From positions 39,209,669 through 39,273,668 of the forward strand of contig NC_031773.1 in assembly GCF_001522545.3 (NCBI RefSeq): a DNA stretch of 64,000 nt, read 5' to 3'. The stretch comes from Parus major. Taxonomy: Eukaryota > Chordata > Aves > Passeriformes > Paridae. A program made the translations under genes and the position numbers. Positions 1 through 14,404 of the stretch are shown piece after piece; positions within the stretch are counted from its first letter, which is position 1, and each line of letters opens with the position of its first letter. The notes beneath the pieces were generated by a model. That model saw only the letters and a list, made by a program, of their open reading frames with translations, was not told where the DNA came from and searched no databases.

Positions 1-1787
1 GCATCCTCCAATGTGACTTAGATGGGTATGTAAGTTCATCTAGATCCAGGTAATGTGCTAGGTGAAATCAAAGTTCAGAATGGTTAACTGTTTTCATCCC
101 TTACGTAATTATATTCTAGCTGTGTTGTAGATTTAACTGTGATTGAGTGTCTTATACAGGGGTTAATTTCCTAACATTTAAAATTCTTTGTGACACTCTT
201 TCCATCTTTGTTTTGTAGTTGTCCGAATTTTGTGTTGAATATTTTCAGAATGTGGACAATAAGGAAAAACAAAGCCAGCTTTCATCTTGCTCAATGAGAC
301 TGACAGGACTCATCAAGAAAATTATTGAGTAGTGTAGTCAATATATAGCTGAATTTCTATCTCACATTAATAATAATGATTCAAGTATTGTCAAAATTCA
401 ATGTGTTATGATTAGGTAAGCTTCATTATGTTTCAAGATAACTCTAAACTGTGTTTTGGAAGAAGAGATAAACACTGAAAGAATTAAAATATTGGAATTA
501 TATGACATTCACATGGGGGCAGAGTCATGACTAACGTCATCTAAACACTGTTTTAATTTGCATTGCTGAACTTGAACCCCTCAATTTAGTAATTCCATGA
601 AGAATTACTGTGCCTCAGGCTGAAATGTTCTTGAAAGTGCCACTTAAAACAATTCAGATTTTTCTGAGAACAAGATAAGAAAGAAAAAAATCTATTGTTT
701 TGCCCTTACTGAAAGCATCAAGACAATAGTTCTAAAGATACTGTACCATCTCTCTGTTTCAGACTATGAACAGGAACTTCAGCCCTATCTTAATGAAAAA
801 AACTAAAATTTTAATAAATGTTCTATCTCTGAAGATCGCTGTGGATCTTCTCAATTTCAATATGAATGGGTAGGCTGTGACCATTGACACCCAAACAAAG
901 GATCTACAGTTTTTTAAGCTCCATTCCAGGTGATAAGATACCAAACAGTTTTATATATTATTTTTTTCTCTTATTTTGTCTATTATGGCTCCAGAAACAT
1001 AAAATGCAAGCTCTGGATGTAAGTAGAGTTGCATTTTAATATAAAGAAATATGATTTAAATTAAGAGATTCAAGTTAAGGTTTCACAGGTAAGAGCTACT
1101 ATGGAGTTAACTGTCTTAAAGATCTATGAGTACTAAATGGTACTATTTCTTGTTTAATGTCATGGTTTACTTGATTTTGCTCATTGTAATACAGTAAAAT
1201 AGCAGCAGCATGCTGTATATACATGCACACATATATTTTAACATTGTTACTATTGGTTGCAAAATAAAACACAATAACTTGCAACCTTATGGCAAAGAGA
1301 AAAGCAACAACAGCTGTCTTATCTGTACATAAAAAAGGAAAGAGATGAAAAACAGCTAATAGAAAGGAAGAAAAAAAACTTAATTTGATTCTGTAATCTT
1401 TCCTCTTCAACACTTCTCTTGGAAACCAAGACCAGATTTCATTCTTTGCACTAAAATATCGGGCATAAAATTTTGACCCCAATCAAAAACCTTTTCTTTT
1501 ATTCTGCCAGCTAATAATACAGCAATAAAGCATAGTAATTAACTGAATTTTAGTCTCTTAGTTTAAAAAGACATTCTAATAGTGTGAAAATTAGGGTCAC
1601 CAATTGAAAAAGCGGTTGATTTCCCTTAATTTTTACTATTTCATTAAACTTTTTTTCAGATTTAAAAGTACTTGCTTTTTCTACTCATCTACTATTTTAA
1701 TCCTTTATTTTTCTCTCTTTTCACTCTAGCCAAGCTATCACACAGAGATTATTTTGTAGAAAAAATTGGTTTAATTTTTTTCTCTGT
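1..1787. other. AT-rich unique sequence, no gene seen
   Basis: No exon with credible splice signals, RNA gene or recognisable repeat was seen. The longest frame is 127 codons on the minus strand (1099-1482), with no recognisable domain and a composition expected from random AT-rich DNA. Confidence 0.6.
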
Positions 1788-2958
1788 ATGATCCAGTCAG
1801 CATGGGTTTATGAAAGGCAGGTCCTGCTGACCAAACTGATCTCATTCTGTCACAAGCTGACCTGCTGAGTGAACGCCGGAAGGACTGCAGATGCTGTCTA
1901 CTTTAAGCTGCAGTAAAGAATTTGACCCTGTCTTCCACAGCATTCTCCAGAAGAAACTGGCTGCTCATGGTTTGGACAGGTAATTCTTCCCTGGGTAAAA
2001 AACTGTCAGGATGGCCAAGCCCAGGGAATGGTGGTGACAGGTTACACATCCAGTTGGTGGCCACTCACTGGTGGTGTTTCCTAGGGCTCCGTACTGGGCC
2101 AAGATTTGTTTAATATCTTTATCAATGATCTGGGTGAGGGGATCAAGAGCATCCTCAATGTTTTACAGATGATAGTTGGGCACAACTACTGATCTGCACC
2201 AAGATTATATGTTTGGATCTAGAGAGGATGGATTGATGGGCTAAGGCCAAGTGTATGAGGCTCATCAAGGCCAGATGTTGGATCCTGCATTTGCAACAGC
2301 TGCAGGGAGCACTGCAGGCTGGGGACAGAGTGGCTGGAAAACAGCCAAGGTGAGAAGGACCTGGGAATGTTGTTTGACAGTGGCTGAACATAAGCTAGAG
2401 TGTGCTCAGGTGGCCAAGAAGGCCAGTGGCATCCTGGCCAGCATCAGCAATAGTGTGGCCAGTAGGACCAGGGAAGGGATTGTCCCCTGTAGCGCTGGTG
2501 AGGCCACAGCTCAAGTTCTGGGCTCCTTTGGAGGAGAAACTGAGATTGCTGGAGGGTGGCCAGAGAAGGACAATGAAAATGAGGGAGGATTTAGAGCAGA
2601 ACTGCTGTGGGAACTGGGTTTGTTTAGCTTGGGAAAGAGAGGGAAGATCTCATCACTTTCTTCAACTACCTGAAAGCAGGTTTTAGCCAGGTGAGTGCTG
2701 GCCTCTTCTCCCAAGTAACAAGTGATAGGATGAGAGGAAGTGGCCTCAAGTTCCACAAGAGGAGGTTTCAATTGATATTAAGGAAATTTTTTTCATGGAA
2801 GGGGTTGCCAAGCACTAGAACAAGGTGCCTGGGGAAGTGATGGAGATACCATCCTTGCATTTAGGGACATGGCTCAGTAGTGGACTTGGCAGTGAAGGGT
2901 AAAGAGGTGGATTTGATATTCTTAAAGGTCTTTCCCTAAATAAATATTTCTGATTCTA
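1788..2958 (+). mobile_element. CR1 LINE fragment, 5'-truncated, with 3' end
   Basis: This is a decayed CR1 non-LTR retrotransposon in sense orientation. It starts in the reverse transcriptase (RT) part of ORF2: 1794-1840 reads like the conserved CR1 stretch QHGF.KGRSCLTN, and 1895-1980 like the YLDFSKAFDTVSHSILL...AHGLD region. It continues through the ORF2 C-terminal region (about 2260-2780, degraded LGVLVD, AKKANGILA and YLKGGFSQV-type blocks) into the 3' UTR, which ends near 2958 with an AAAGGTCTTTCCCTAAATAA stretch and an ATTTCTGATTCTATAA tail. The catalytic ADD region (about 2150-2180) is unreadable, and frameshifts and stops break every frame, so it cannot encode a working enzyme. The 140-codon frame at 2251-2673 is an accident of this repeat. 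A truncated 5' end with an intact 3' end is normal for target-primed LINE insertion. The exact left boundary is uncertain by some tens of bases. Confidence 0.88.
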
Positions 2959-5900
2959 TAATTATGTGAAATCTTACAAGATTTTTTTGTGTATTTTATT
3001 AATTTCCTAAGGTGAAGTTTTCCTTATGCTTTTTCACTTATTACTGTTCTCAATTGATCATTATTTTTTTGTTTTATTCTCATTGTATTGTTGTTCTCCT
3101 AGATATAATAATTCTTCTTTAAAATCTTTTCTTACCATTTCATTTATCTAGCAGAGACACAATAGAATCAATATCTGAGGGATATTTGAAATTATATTAA
3201 AAATTGAAATATTACACAGTCCATTTACCTAAAAAAAAAAAAACCAAAAACAAAAACCAAACTATTAATGCTGTTTAATTTCCTTTATATTTTCTAGTAT
3301 TTCTTTTGCTTTATTTTTGGGCTATAAATCTTGAATAGCTGCCCAGAATGCACGATGCATAGGACATAGGATTTTTGTCACAGCAGGACCCAGGCCTATT
3401 TAGGATTATGAACATATGTCTTAATAGTGAGATATTCAGTGGAAAAACTTATTTTGTGTGATCTAATTTTCCATATGTCTTGCCCAAATCTGAATGACTT
3501 GGCAATATGAACATAAGGTTTATTAGGAAGTACAGAAATATCTGTTCTTTCACATTTACCTTTAGATACCCCTGATAAGAGCAAAATGGTTAAAATGGTT
3601 CTTGTTATTCATGAGAATGATTTGACCCTCAAAAGGCTGTAATGGCTACATCACTTTTTGTGCTGTATTTTCATACATTTAAGGTAGGTTAAAAATCATA
3701 ATGTGAAAAATTATCTATCCATATATTTTGCTGAAACAGTTCTATCTGCAGTCATCATGCCAACAATATTTTTGGTATGGACTCAGATATATCAAGAGAA
3801 AATAAGTTTTATTAAATTAATTAATCTTGCTGCTCATGACAATGATGAGAAGATGAAAAAATCCTAAACTTTTGTCTTCTAATCCTCTGTCCTATGTTAG
3901 TGATAGACTTCAATATAATAGCAGCGCTTGCAGTGCAGTAATCCCTAGAGGAGTTTTCCACAGCTTCTTGCATAAACACATCATTTTTATTAATTTAACC
4001 ATTGATTTCTAGTTTATAAGTACCATGTGCCTAGTTCTGAAAGAATTCATTTGAAATATATGAGATTCAGACTTCTTGTGAGAGACAGTCAGCTCTTTCA
4101 AGTGAGTAAGTAACTTCACTTGCCTGAAAAATATATCAGGACAGACATTAACAAAATAAATAGCTTAGACAGCCACCATTTGTGTTATGTGCACTACCTG
4201 GAAGGAGCCACTAAAACAAGGGCAATAGTATGACAGCTGAGTGTTGTTTTGGGTGCTCACCAAAATGCCACTTCACTTTCCTCTCTCTGTGTCAATCACT
4301 CAGTCTGTCATTTATACAAATTCATTATTCAAATTCCACAATGAAATTTAAACACTACTTAATTTTCTGTATATAAAATGAATCTTTGTTGTAGGTACAT
4401 CAGGCATAAGAGCAGTTAGATCAAATGAAGAGAACCACCATGTAAAACTTTCAGGTCACAATGTATCTGATGAGCTTTAGATGTCAATTTTCAGAGATAA
4501 CCAGACAACTCAAAGTGCCTTTATCACTTCATTGACCATGGATCCAGTCTTGAGTATTTGACCTTGAAGTAGATAATTTGTACCACAGAAAAGCAGTGGG
4601 ATTTATCTAACTTGTGAGTTTCTCACATGCATATTGAAATATCTTAAATTATCCTCTTATATCTTTTTTAGTCATTGTACTCAAATTAATCTAGCATGCA
4701 AAGAATCTCATTCTAGATGCTTACATTTAATCAAATTTACTCTTAAACAAAAATGTAGATGTGTAAAACTAAGTGAGATAAATCTCACCAGGGCTCACAT
4801 AATTTTCTAACCACAAAGAAAATTATATCAGGACATGGAGTAGTCAGTATCCTTATACCTGAAAGATGTGCAAGAAATATTTCTTCATTTCAATGACCAG
4901 CAGTCATGCTCTGGGAAGGAACAGATGTCCAATTAACACAAAAATCCTGTCAAAACTTTTCAAATTACCTGAGAATTTTATTTGGTCTTTAGCTAATAAT
5001 AATTTAATTTTTTGAATTCACTAAAAATCTCTGCTAAAGATATGTTTTTATATGTTGCAAAGAGTAAAAGTCTGGATAACAGGTTATTTTTCTCCTGATT
5101 AAAACAAAAATGTTTTCTTAGTATTATAATGAAAAGAAAGTGAGATAATTAGATACTTTTCAACTAAATTACACTGTAGAAAAGATTTATATACTAATTT
5201 AGCAACTTTTAACAGTAGAAGCAGATACCATTTAAAGGAAGCTAGCACACAGAATTAACTAAGACTTTTTAAATGCACTTTATTTCAGTGACAGTCATTA
5301 CCAAGTTGAAAGCAATGGGAGATCATTTATGGACAGATTTTTTTATTTTCTTATACTGAAAATGAGTCTGACCCAAAAAAACCCATGCAAACTATCTTAA
5401 AAACTTTTCAATTTTGAAATGGCTGATAATGTTAACCAAATTATATTATTTATTCAAAGTCATATTTTTGTTGTTGTTGTTTTGGTTTTTGTTAGAACAT
5501 GTCTTTTTTTCAGTGAATGTTCATGGAAAATAAGTGATTAGTTATTAACATAACCAGTGTAATTTTTTTTCTAAATGACAAATTCATTTTTGTCCTTTAA
5601 CCAAAGGGATATATACTACTTAACTCTGAATGGCCTATCACAAACATGAATGGTCAAATCATTTATTTCCTTGCTTACACTCTTATTTTATGTTTCCCAT
5701 TGAAAATTCATTCTTTGTTTTTGATTAGATCAGTGAAAGTGATTTTATTACCAGATGCTTAAAGCATTCACAGTAGGCACTTCATCATCCACTGCAAATT
5801 TATTGTCAACTAGGATGAACCTAGTTGCAAGGCTGAAACTTATAGCTGAGTAATTAGAGCACTCACCTTCAAACTAAAACAAATTTCAGTATCACTTATG

Positions 5901-8900
5901 GCATCAGTGACTGACTAATGTGTGCTTTCATGTGAAGGCCATTCTTTTTTCAATGCCAGCAAGTTTTGAGAGGAAGGAAAACTGCTTCCCAGCCCACTCG
6001 GGTCACAACTTTAGTGTTTTGATTTGGAATGAGTTCTATACAAAACCACAGGAGAGTTAATTCAGGCACAAAAGAGTGCACAAATATGTTCCTCCTAATT
6101 ATGCGAATTCCTGGAAAATTAAGTACTCTTACAATTTTACTGCTTTTTATTTCACTTTCTGAGCCTTTCAGTAGTATCACTTGGAAATACAGGGAGCAGG
6201 TTCCCATGAGAAAGATCAGAAATTTCTCATAGGAATCCAAAACCTTGCAGCGAAGATGATTTTTGCATTGAAATTAACTCATGAAAAATTGCATGGTTTG
6301 CAAGTTTTGAGCAGAAACATGAATATCTTACAGGAAAAGAAAATTCCAGATACCCAACTCTGGAGCATGTCTGTTTGCACCTCAATTCATTTACACATTT
6401 CAAGAGAAAAACTAACAAACAGTTACTACACAGAGAGAATGGGTCTGTTCTCACAGACGTACAATAAAGAAACCACTAGCATTAACAACAGCTATAATGA
6501 CTGAAACTTTCACAATTTCCAGACTCGGATATGCAACATCACATTGTTTGTATGCAACAATGGCCCAGTCCCAGTCTTTTGGGTGGAAATGCAAAATCAC
6601 ATTGTTCTGAGACAAAATTTTCCTGGATGGAAAGGAAACTAATACACACTACTGGCCTTTGATAACCAGCCTGAAGGAGTCACAAGTATAGTGCTAATGC
6701 CAGTGACCAAAATGAATCATTTGAGAAATGCAATCTTTCTTGATATGTAGCAAGCAGATAAGCTTGTCCACTTTTTAAATTTGCAATATTGCCATCACTG
6801 TGCCCTTTTATCTCTAGATATACCTTCATAATTCTGTGGAAATAGCTGAGGTGCAAGGCATGTCCTCTCCTGAATTTAGGAGCAGCAGTGTGCCTTTGTC
6901 TTTACAGAGCTTGTGTAAGGTACAGGGAAAATCATTATGTCCTTTCTTTTCCCCCTCTTCCTTGTGTGTAACATCCGTGACACAAAGAAATAGAACTTAT
7001 CTTTTGCCACAAAATTTTAAATATTTTGCCAGTATAATTATGCTGGCATTATAGTCAACCATGTTGATTTCAATGATTTGACAAGCACAAGTTACACTAG
7101 CCAAACCATAAAATGTTGTGATAATTATATCTGTTTCATGGCTTTCCCTGGATAAGAGGCATTCCCTGATAAAGATGCATTCTCTTTCTTATGCTGATCT
7201 AACAGAAGGAGATTCTAGGTTGCTTGACATAACTCACAGTAAGGAAAGAGAACTTCTTTTCAAAGGAAAAGGTAATGTTTCAAAGCAGGCACTATTCTGT
7301 TCAGTGAGTTAGATTTTAGTTTCAATAGTACAATAAAACATACATCTTAATGAGGCAGCTGTAGACCAGGTAGGATATTTCCTTAGAAAGACACTCATGT
7401 GCTGTTGGGAAATTACCACTATTCCATCATGGAAGGAAGGAAGCAGGAGAGAGAGAAGATTGGAGGAAGAGAGGGAGGGTTTGTCACAAACACAATATTT
7501 TTATTAGTAATAAGACACATATTTTTCATTTATTTCCAAGAACCCAAGACACTCCAGACTATTTTTAAGAAAAAAAGGTTCTCTCCTTTTGTTTCTCAAG
7601 GAAAAAATCCCACAGAGGATGTTTTTAGTTCATCTTAACCTTAAGAGATGCTTACACTTCCTTAGTGACCCCACTTAACCAGCTTTCTAACTCATGTCTC
7701 CTGCTGATACCTCCTGCAAAAAGCAGTTGGCGGGTTCATTTGCAGAGTAATAAATGCTGTCTCCCAGCCTGCAAGAAACAGATTGAAAGAGATTACCTCC
7801 CAACAGTGCTTGTTAGCTATGATTGACATATCAATATGAGACACACTTTTACTTTCAACCCTGTGCACACTCAATTTCAGACAGAAAGGCATTTTAAAGG
7901 CAGTGAAAATAACTAATATAAATTCTTTCTGTAAAGATTGCTATGGGTTTTCATGTGTCTCAGCATTATAATTTCCCCTTCATTTATCTCACTTTTTTTT
8001 GCTAGAAGTCAGTGTGTAATGGGGAATGTCTTATTATTACCAAGCTTCCTCCATCTTAAAGGACATTTTAACTGCCCTTTTAAAAAGAGCAAAGCTAGGG
8101 CTTATTGTTGTCAGTGTTCTTCCAATGCATCAAGTTCAGAATCCATCTAAGTTTTGATCAGTAAACAAATGAAATACGTGAGAAGGGATGATTACCCAAA
8201 TTCACTTTATTATTGCTTGACAGATGACACAGATAAATAAGCCAAACAGAATAAAGGCAACTACTCCGTCCAAAGTCTGTGTAATATGATCATATTTTAT
8301 TTGGGAAATTTACTTAACACCTTCACTGACATAGCCTTACAATGAATGAATCTTTCAAATAGCTCCGCTTGTTTACTAGCTGGCAACAGTGCAGCGTATT
8401 TTGGAAGTAGGATTAGTGATCTTGGTGACAGCTCTGTATTATATAAACTACCATCCCCACAGCCAGAAAGAAGTCTGCACTTTCAGCTGAAATTTATTGA
8501 CAATTTCAGCTCAAAGGCTAACGCTGAGAAGGCTCCACTTCTGTGACACGTTTCTGCAAAGTGTGCTCTTTGCTCATTACCAATTCCTGATCCTGAAAAC
8601 CCATTAACTACCAACACTATTGGGAAAAAAGGTGCCTTGTAAAATGTTACAGGTGTAGTCTTATGAATCAGAGTTAACATTTAAAACAGCCAGAATACAT
8701 GTGCAGGAGGAGCTGGGGAATTCCCACTTCACTCATCTTACACTTATGTACAAATGGTAAGATCCAAATTTCTCACTCAGTTGCCACCTAATTTAAGACA
8801 AACTCCAGGTACTCCAGCTTTTTTTCCCTTCTATTTTGAAAGCCAGCCAGCCCAGAATGCTGTCACTTTCAAAAGAATTATTGGTTTTCACAAGACTTCT

Positions 8901-9660
8901 GAAGGAGAATCAGGTCCCACCGATGCTTTGTTTTATCTAGAGGTACAGTACATAGCAAAGGCTCACCCCAAACTACAGAAGTGCAAGCTTCTGTTTCCCA
9001 GGAGGTTTCCCACAGCTCTCTGATAGAGAGTGTGCAGGGCAGAAAGCAGAGCAAAGAGTCCTGTGCTGGAATTATTCCTTTCTTAGAATAACTGGAGATC
9101 TGGTAGATCTTTCGCTGGAACATTCACCTACTTCACTCTAAGACCTGGTTCCTGTTCAAGGAGATGTTTATGTGACTTTTTCCAACCACTGTTTAGTGGA
9201 AAGTGCACAGTCCCTGAATCATGCCTGGAAAGCTCTCCAATAGCTGGAAGGCCAATCCCCAACCACTCATATATAAACTCTTGCTGCTTTTTTGTCCTTT
9301 CTCTCTGGTCCAGTATAGATTTTTGATACATAGTGAAAGAGATTCAACAAAAAGGGAAGTGGTCTCCTTTTAGCCACAGTCTGGAGGCCACATGACTCTC
9401 CCAGAGGGTGGGAGTTTGAGTGCCCTCTGGCAGAAAAGGCACTGGGCTCAAGTGTGTCAGACAGTACAAGAGTATTCAATCCAGTAACCAAAAAAAGCTG
9501 CATTAAAGAAAAAAAACAGAACTTCCCTTTGTAACTGTACTTAGGAAAGGGGATTCATTAAAAAAAAAAATAAAAATGCTTTGGTTCAGGTGACCATTAT
9601 GAGTTTTGATTATGGAATGGAAGAAGGTGGAAAGAATATTATGACATAGTAACTACCCAC
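2959..9660. other. AT-rich unique sequence, no gene seen
   Basis: No recognisable coding exon or interspersed repeat was seen in this 6.7 kb. Short A- or T-rich runs occur (for example about 3230-3258), and there is one purine-rich tract listed separately. The longest frames (107 codons at 6181-6504 plus, 96 codons at 5950-6240 minus) overlap each other on opposite strands and show no domain, signal peptide or repeat, so I treat them as chance. Confidence 0.55.
7431..7479 (+). repeat. GA-rich (polypurine) tract
   Basis: A 49-base, almost pure purine stretch of GGAAGGAAGG, GAGAGAGAAG and GAGGGAGG blocks. It is low-complexity sequence with no coding meaning. Confidence 0.8.
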
Positions 9661-10248
9661 AGACACCCCTACCCCTTACGGGGTCTGTCTAAGGTGGAGT
9701 TAGCTTTCCCCCAGCACTGTGGCATTCCCTCACAGTGCTGTGCTGTGTTTGGATTCTACAAAGGTGTTGATAACACAGCAGTGTTTGGCCACTGCTGAGC
9801 AGTGCTGACACACCACCAAGGCTGTCTCTCCAACATTTCCCCTTTCCAAAGGCCAGCAGGCTGGAATTGGGCAAGAAGCTGGGTGGAGACAGAGACAATG
9901 CAGAGACTGACCAAAGGGATATTCCATACCATATGGCATCTGCTCAGCAATAAAAGCTAGGAGAAAGAAGGAGGAGGGAGCATTCATTATTTATGACACT
10001 AATCTTCCAGACCAGCCACTTCATATACTGAAGCAATACTTCCCAAAAAGAGGCTGGACATTGCCTGCAGATGGGAAGTAAAGAATAAATCTTCATTTTT
10101 CTTTTCTTCTGTGTGTAACCTTTGCTTTTGTATTATTAAGCTGCCTTTATCTTGACCCATGAAGGTTTTTGCCATCTTCTTTTTTCCCCCCTTCCCAGCT
10201 GAGAAGCATTGTGGGCACCTGGCATCCAACCAAAATCAACCCACCATA
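9661..10248 (+). mobile_element. ERVL-like LTR, probably solo, sense orientation
   Basis: This matches, from memory, an abundant avian ERVL-type LTR. Diagnostic blocks in order are a GGATTCTACAAAGGTGTTG block (about 9752-9770), a CACTGCTGAGCAGTGCTGAC block (about 9790-9810), ACCAAAGGGATATTCCATAC (about 9911-9930), and GCTCAGCAATAAAAGCTAGG (about 9942-9961), whose ATAAAA would be the TATA-like core of the promoter. A degraded ATTAAA-type polyadenylation signal lies in ATTATTAAGCTGCC (about 10131-10144), followed by the U5-like CTTTATCTTGACCCATGAAG. The 3' end is GGGCACCTGGCATCCAACC...CCCACCATA (about 10213-10248). No gag, pol or env sequence follows, so it is probably a solo LTR left by LTR-LTR recombination. 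No clean target-site duplication could be found. The left boundary is uncertain: 9686 is a possible TG start, and I give the wider limit. Confidence 0.75.
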
Positions 10249-13200
10249 CCCTTCCCCCAAAACAAACAAACAAAAAAATAAAACAACCACAAAAATGAGA
10301 GAGGAAGTGTGATAAATTGAAATTAACTGCTAATCTTTTTCTTTAGAGTAAAATATCATAGAAAAACAAAAAAAATCATTACTCAGACTGAAGGAAAACA
10401 TGAGTTAAGGAAACATTTTATTCAGTGGGAGACTATTTCATCAGTAGGCCAGAGAAAATCAAGTAGATGTTGACCCAGCTGCTACTGAAGCCTGGAAGCT
10501 TTCTGAATATTTCCTACAATTACACAAATCTCATCTGAGGCACTGCAGATTTGAAAGTAAGAGCTAAATCCTCTAAAGAATATTTCCCCTGAGGCGTTTA
10601 TTTCTAACGGAAATTATTCCTTCAGATGTTTGACTTAGTTTACTCCAGAGAAGTTTGGGTTTTTTTGCACAAACAAAATGTTGCAGAATAAAAAATGTTC
10701 CTAACCACAGGTAGTAGGTACTATTATTCAATAACCTTTCCACTGTTTCAGTACATTCATTTTCATGATGCTGAGGTCTGATAAATTGTATTCCATTTCT
10801 TAAGAAGTAGAAAAACTTCCACAAAAACCAGTCACACAGGGACTGAATTTGTTCAGATACAGCTGAAAAAAAAATCTCCTTGCAAAAATAATTAAAACTG
10901 GTCTGCACACAGCTGCGTGTGAGTGATTCTGTTTAGAAAGAACAGGTTTGTCTCTAGGGCAAAATAGGTCTCACAGGTTTGCTGCTTCTCATTTAGATTC
11001 TCTGTTCCACATCTGTAGCTCTTCTATATTCTGGTAAATGATTTATGTATATTCACCGATACTTTTCCTTAAGTAATTTAAAACATAGCCATAAAATCAC
11101 ACTTGCCAAAAGGACTGCTATGGTTTAACAAGGAAGACTGGAACACATTTTCTGAAAAACCGGTTAATGAAGGGTGAATGGGGATGTCTGCATGTAGATG
11201 CATCAGAAGGAATAGGATAGGGCTGAGGGTGTGTTAAGAGGAATAGGGCTCTCTGAATGGCCTCTGTTGATGGCTACCAGATCAGCCATTCACTATCCAT
11301 CATCAGCATCCCAGCAGGAGAAGCCATATCTGTAACTTGCATGTAGTCCCCAGCCCAGGAGAAACCTTGGAGATGTGAGGACAATTTGACAGCTTAAGTC
11401 TCTTTTCCACCATGTCATCACAGTGGAACCTGGAATTCACACCTGGATTAACCTCAAGGTACCTGGCTGCTGGACAGGCTCCTCAGACTCTGCACATCCT
11501 GGTGGTTCTGAGACTGGAGAGAGTGAGGGTAACAGGGAAAGCTTGTTTGCTTCAGATTTTATTTTAAATAAATTACCTCACGCTCCTAATAATATCTGGG
11601 AGGGGTATTTCCTACAGGGCTGGTGCATGGTGGCAATAGTATTTCCTACAAACACTGTGGCATGTAATTGTGCTAAGGCATAATAAATCACAAACACAAG
11701 GAGGCTTCAAAAAACTTTTGGCTAGACAGAGCACTTGACATCAGTTTCTCAACTGTTGTATGGTTGTATGGGAGCAAATACAGCTCTGCAGAAAAGCATG
11801 CAGACCTGTTCCAGTAAAGAGAGAAAAGTGTTCCTTCCTGATAAACCAAAAACTAAAAGACTGTGAAATATGCAATTTGGAAAAATGCACTGGGAAAATA
11901 GAAATACTGAAGTAAAAGAATTATAATAGTTGAAGTAGAGATAATTTTCTGGTCAACATTCATGCACTTTCTACCAATATTGGGAACAATTTTGTAATAT
12001 AGTTTAAGAATTAAAAAAAAAGCCCAACAAATTTACAAATAAGAATGGCAAGAGGGAGAGGTTCTGTGACAAACGACACCTGTTTGGGAACCAGTGTCAG
12101 AGAGAAATTGAGCTTATTTCTTTCATTTCAAATCTTAACCCACACAGATTTTACCTGTTCCTAAACAGGAGAGATTCCTTAGAAGCACAAGGGTTTATTT
12201 CCCCAGGCTCCTCACTTATTTTTCCTGAAAACATTTATACCAAAGATGTACCAAGTGTTATTTCTTTGGGAAGTCATGGCTACAGAGTTTTCCAAATCTA
12301 GCTGGCCAAATAAATAATATATTATTGAGAAATACTGATCATCTTTAGGGCAAATGCTTCTGTGCAGTCTTTGAGGCATTTCTATTAAATTGATTAAGAT
12401 ATGCTAATGTCAGATTTGTCACACAAAGATTTTTTTTCTGTACAAAGCAAAACCCTTTTATATAAAAAAATTCAAGAACATATATTCATTCAATATCTGA
12501 AATGAACTCAAAATGTTGTTCAGACTTTTTTATTTTTCAGCTTGCATGAATAAGAAATATTTTGAAAAAAACTGTTAGGCTGCTACTGGGGTTTGACCTT
12601 TTTTATTGAGGTTCCAGCCACATTTCCAGTACAGCATTAAATCTCAAATAATCTTTCTAATGCTAACACATAACATCTTCATTTAAAAAAAAAATATTAG
12701 GGACATGAAACACTGTAATTTTAAAAACCACTTAGCATACATACTAGACACTAAAAAAGAAAAATCAGAATATACTCAGGATACAAGTTTCTTCCTGGCC
12801 ATCTGGAAAGCCTAATCCATACAAATGCTTCTCTCTCACAGGGTAGCAAATAGGGAGAGGAAGAACAACTCTGATATGATAGAATAGATTTTAAGTTTCT
12901 TCCACCATTTTATTTCTCAGTGAATGTTTCCTTCAGTGTAATTCTGGCTATAATGTATTAAAAAGGTATCTGACACAAGTTTGCTAAGAATCTTAGTTCC
13001 TAAAAAATATTAGTCCAGCACAGACCAACAAAATGGGAATGAGTCCTTGTGAAGAGAGAAGGAATATGATTTAATCATCCATGAGCAACACTGTGGTGTT
13101 CTTGAGATTAACAAGTCTGGGGACAGAGCTACCCCTATCTAATGAATACATATATGTTCTTTCACCTTGAAAGCTAATAAGTAAAGAAGATTTAAGGATC

Positions 13201-14404
13201 CTTAAGCATCCTACTCATTGAAGGTAGGTGAGACAGTAAGATCAAAATCAAATTCTTGTCATAGCCAGACAGGCAAATATTGGTTGGAGTTTTATTGTTG
13301 TTGTTTTTTTTTTCTTCTTCTTCTTTCCTGCTTATCAAAATTTTAAATTTCTCCCAGTTATTGTAACTTTTACAGTAATTGAATTAACTTTCTGGAGCTT
13401 AATACAATTTATTTTTAAGTGTAAATTAAAGCAACTTAATAAACATGTATAAAATAGCTGAGAATTTTTGAGAATATTTTAACTAGTCTTGTCACACATG
13501 TTTCTGTAATGAGAATAATCTTGAGCTCTCATTTGGACATCTGAAAAAAGAGAGTATTTGAAAAGGCTTTTCTGGGAATGCTACTTGTTAGCTAATAAAC
13601 AGGGCAGCAAAATGAATAGAAAAACTCATGCAGTCATTGAAAAGACCTGAAGATGGTTATTCTTCTCATCACTGACACCAAAAAGAAATGTTTATAGCAG
13701 AGAATGGAAAATAAATATTTTTCATTCTGTTTTTTATAGCTGAAAAATAAGCTTATTCGATCAAGGGCATGAAATATAAAATTGCAAATAAAATCTGCCA
13801 ATGTATATTTTGTTCAGATTACTGAAATTTCAGGATGTTTTTTAGTAATTATGGAGCCTCAGGTCTGCAATAACTCTGAAAGGATGTCTGCAATAATTAA
13901 ATCTTTCATGCTGTGGGATTTCTCAAATCAGGACCATGAGATAGACATAGATGAATTTATATGTAAAATGCAGAATGGACAAAAGAGATCATAGTGAGAT
14001 AGACTGTATCACAGATTTATGTTCTTATATCAGGGAATGGAGAAGAGGTCAATTTTGTGTGATCTGGATGCTTCAAAAAATTTTTAGTTTTAATTTAATT
14101 ATGCTAAAATGAAGTCCTCTTTATCGGGTAATTCATTATTTCCCCCTCATTTTGCAGTACAATTCCTTCTAAATCAATGAAAAATTACAGTCCTCCAATA
14201 AAGGAGTTGAATGATTGTGAGAACTTATTCTTTCCATAATAGTTTGATGTCTGAGAAAAGGGGATAAATATTTGGTTTTAATTGATTAACCAGGTATCTG
14301 TATACATCACTGGTTTGGTAAACACTTAATGAGTTTTCACAAAATTACACAAAAGACCATGTAACTTCAGAAATCTCCTTCCTGATTCTTAAATGGGGTA
14401 ACAG
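10249..14404. other. AT-rich unique sequence, no gene seen
   Basis: An A-rich stretch with AACAAACAAACA units (10258-10285) follows the LTR directly. The rest is unique sequence. A less AT-rich patch at about 11200-11540 contains an 86-codon frame (11423-11683) without a recognisable domain. A 111-codon minus-strand frame at 10573-10908 also shows nothing recognisable. No exon, RNA gene or repeat can be supported. Confidence 0.5.
13295..13328 (+). repeat. Pyrimidine-rich simple repeat (TTG/T/TTC)
   Basis: Three short blocks sit side by side: TTGTTGTTG, a run of about ten T, then four TTC units. It is low-complexity sequence. Confidence 0.8.

Noticed and set aside
2251..2771. Overlapping frames of 78-140 codons
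   Set aside because: All lie in the CR1 ORF2 C-terminal relic.
5950..6504. Cluster of overlapping frames (up to 107 codons) on both strands
   Set aside because: No recognisable motif and mutual overlap on opposite strands; expected by chance.
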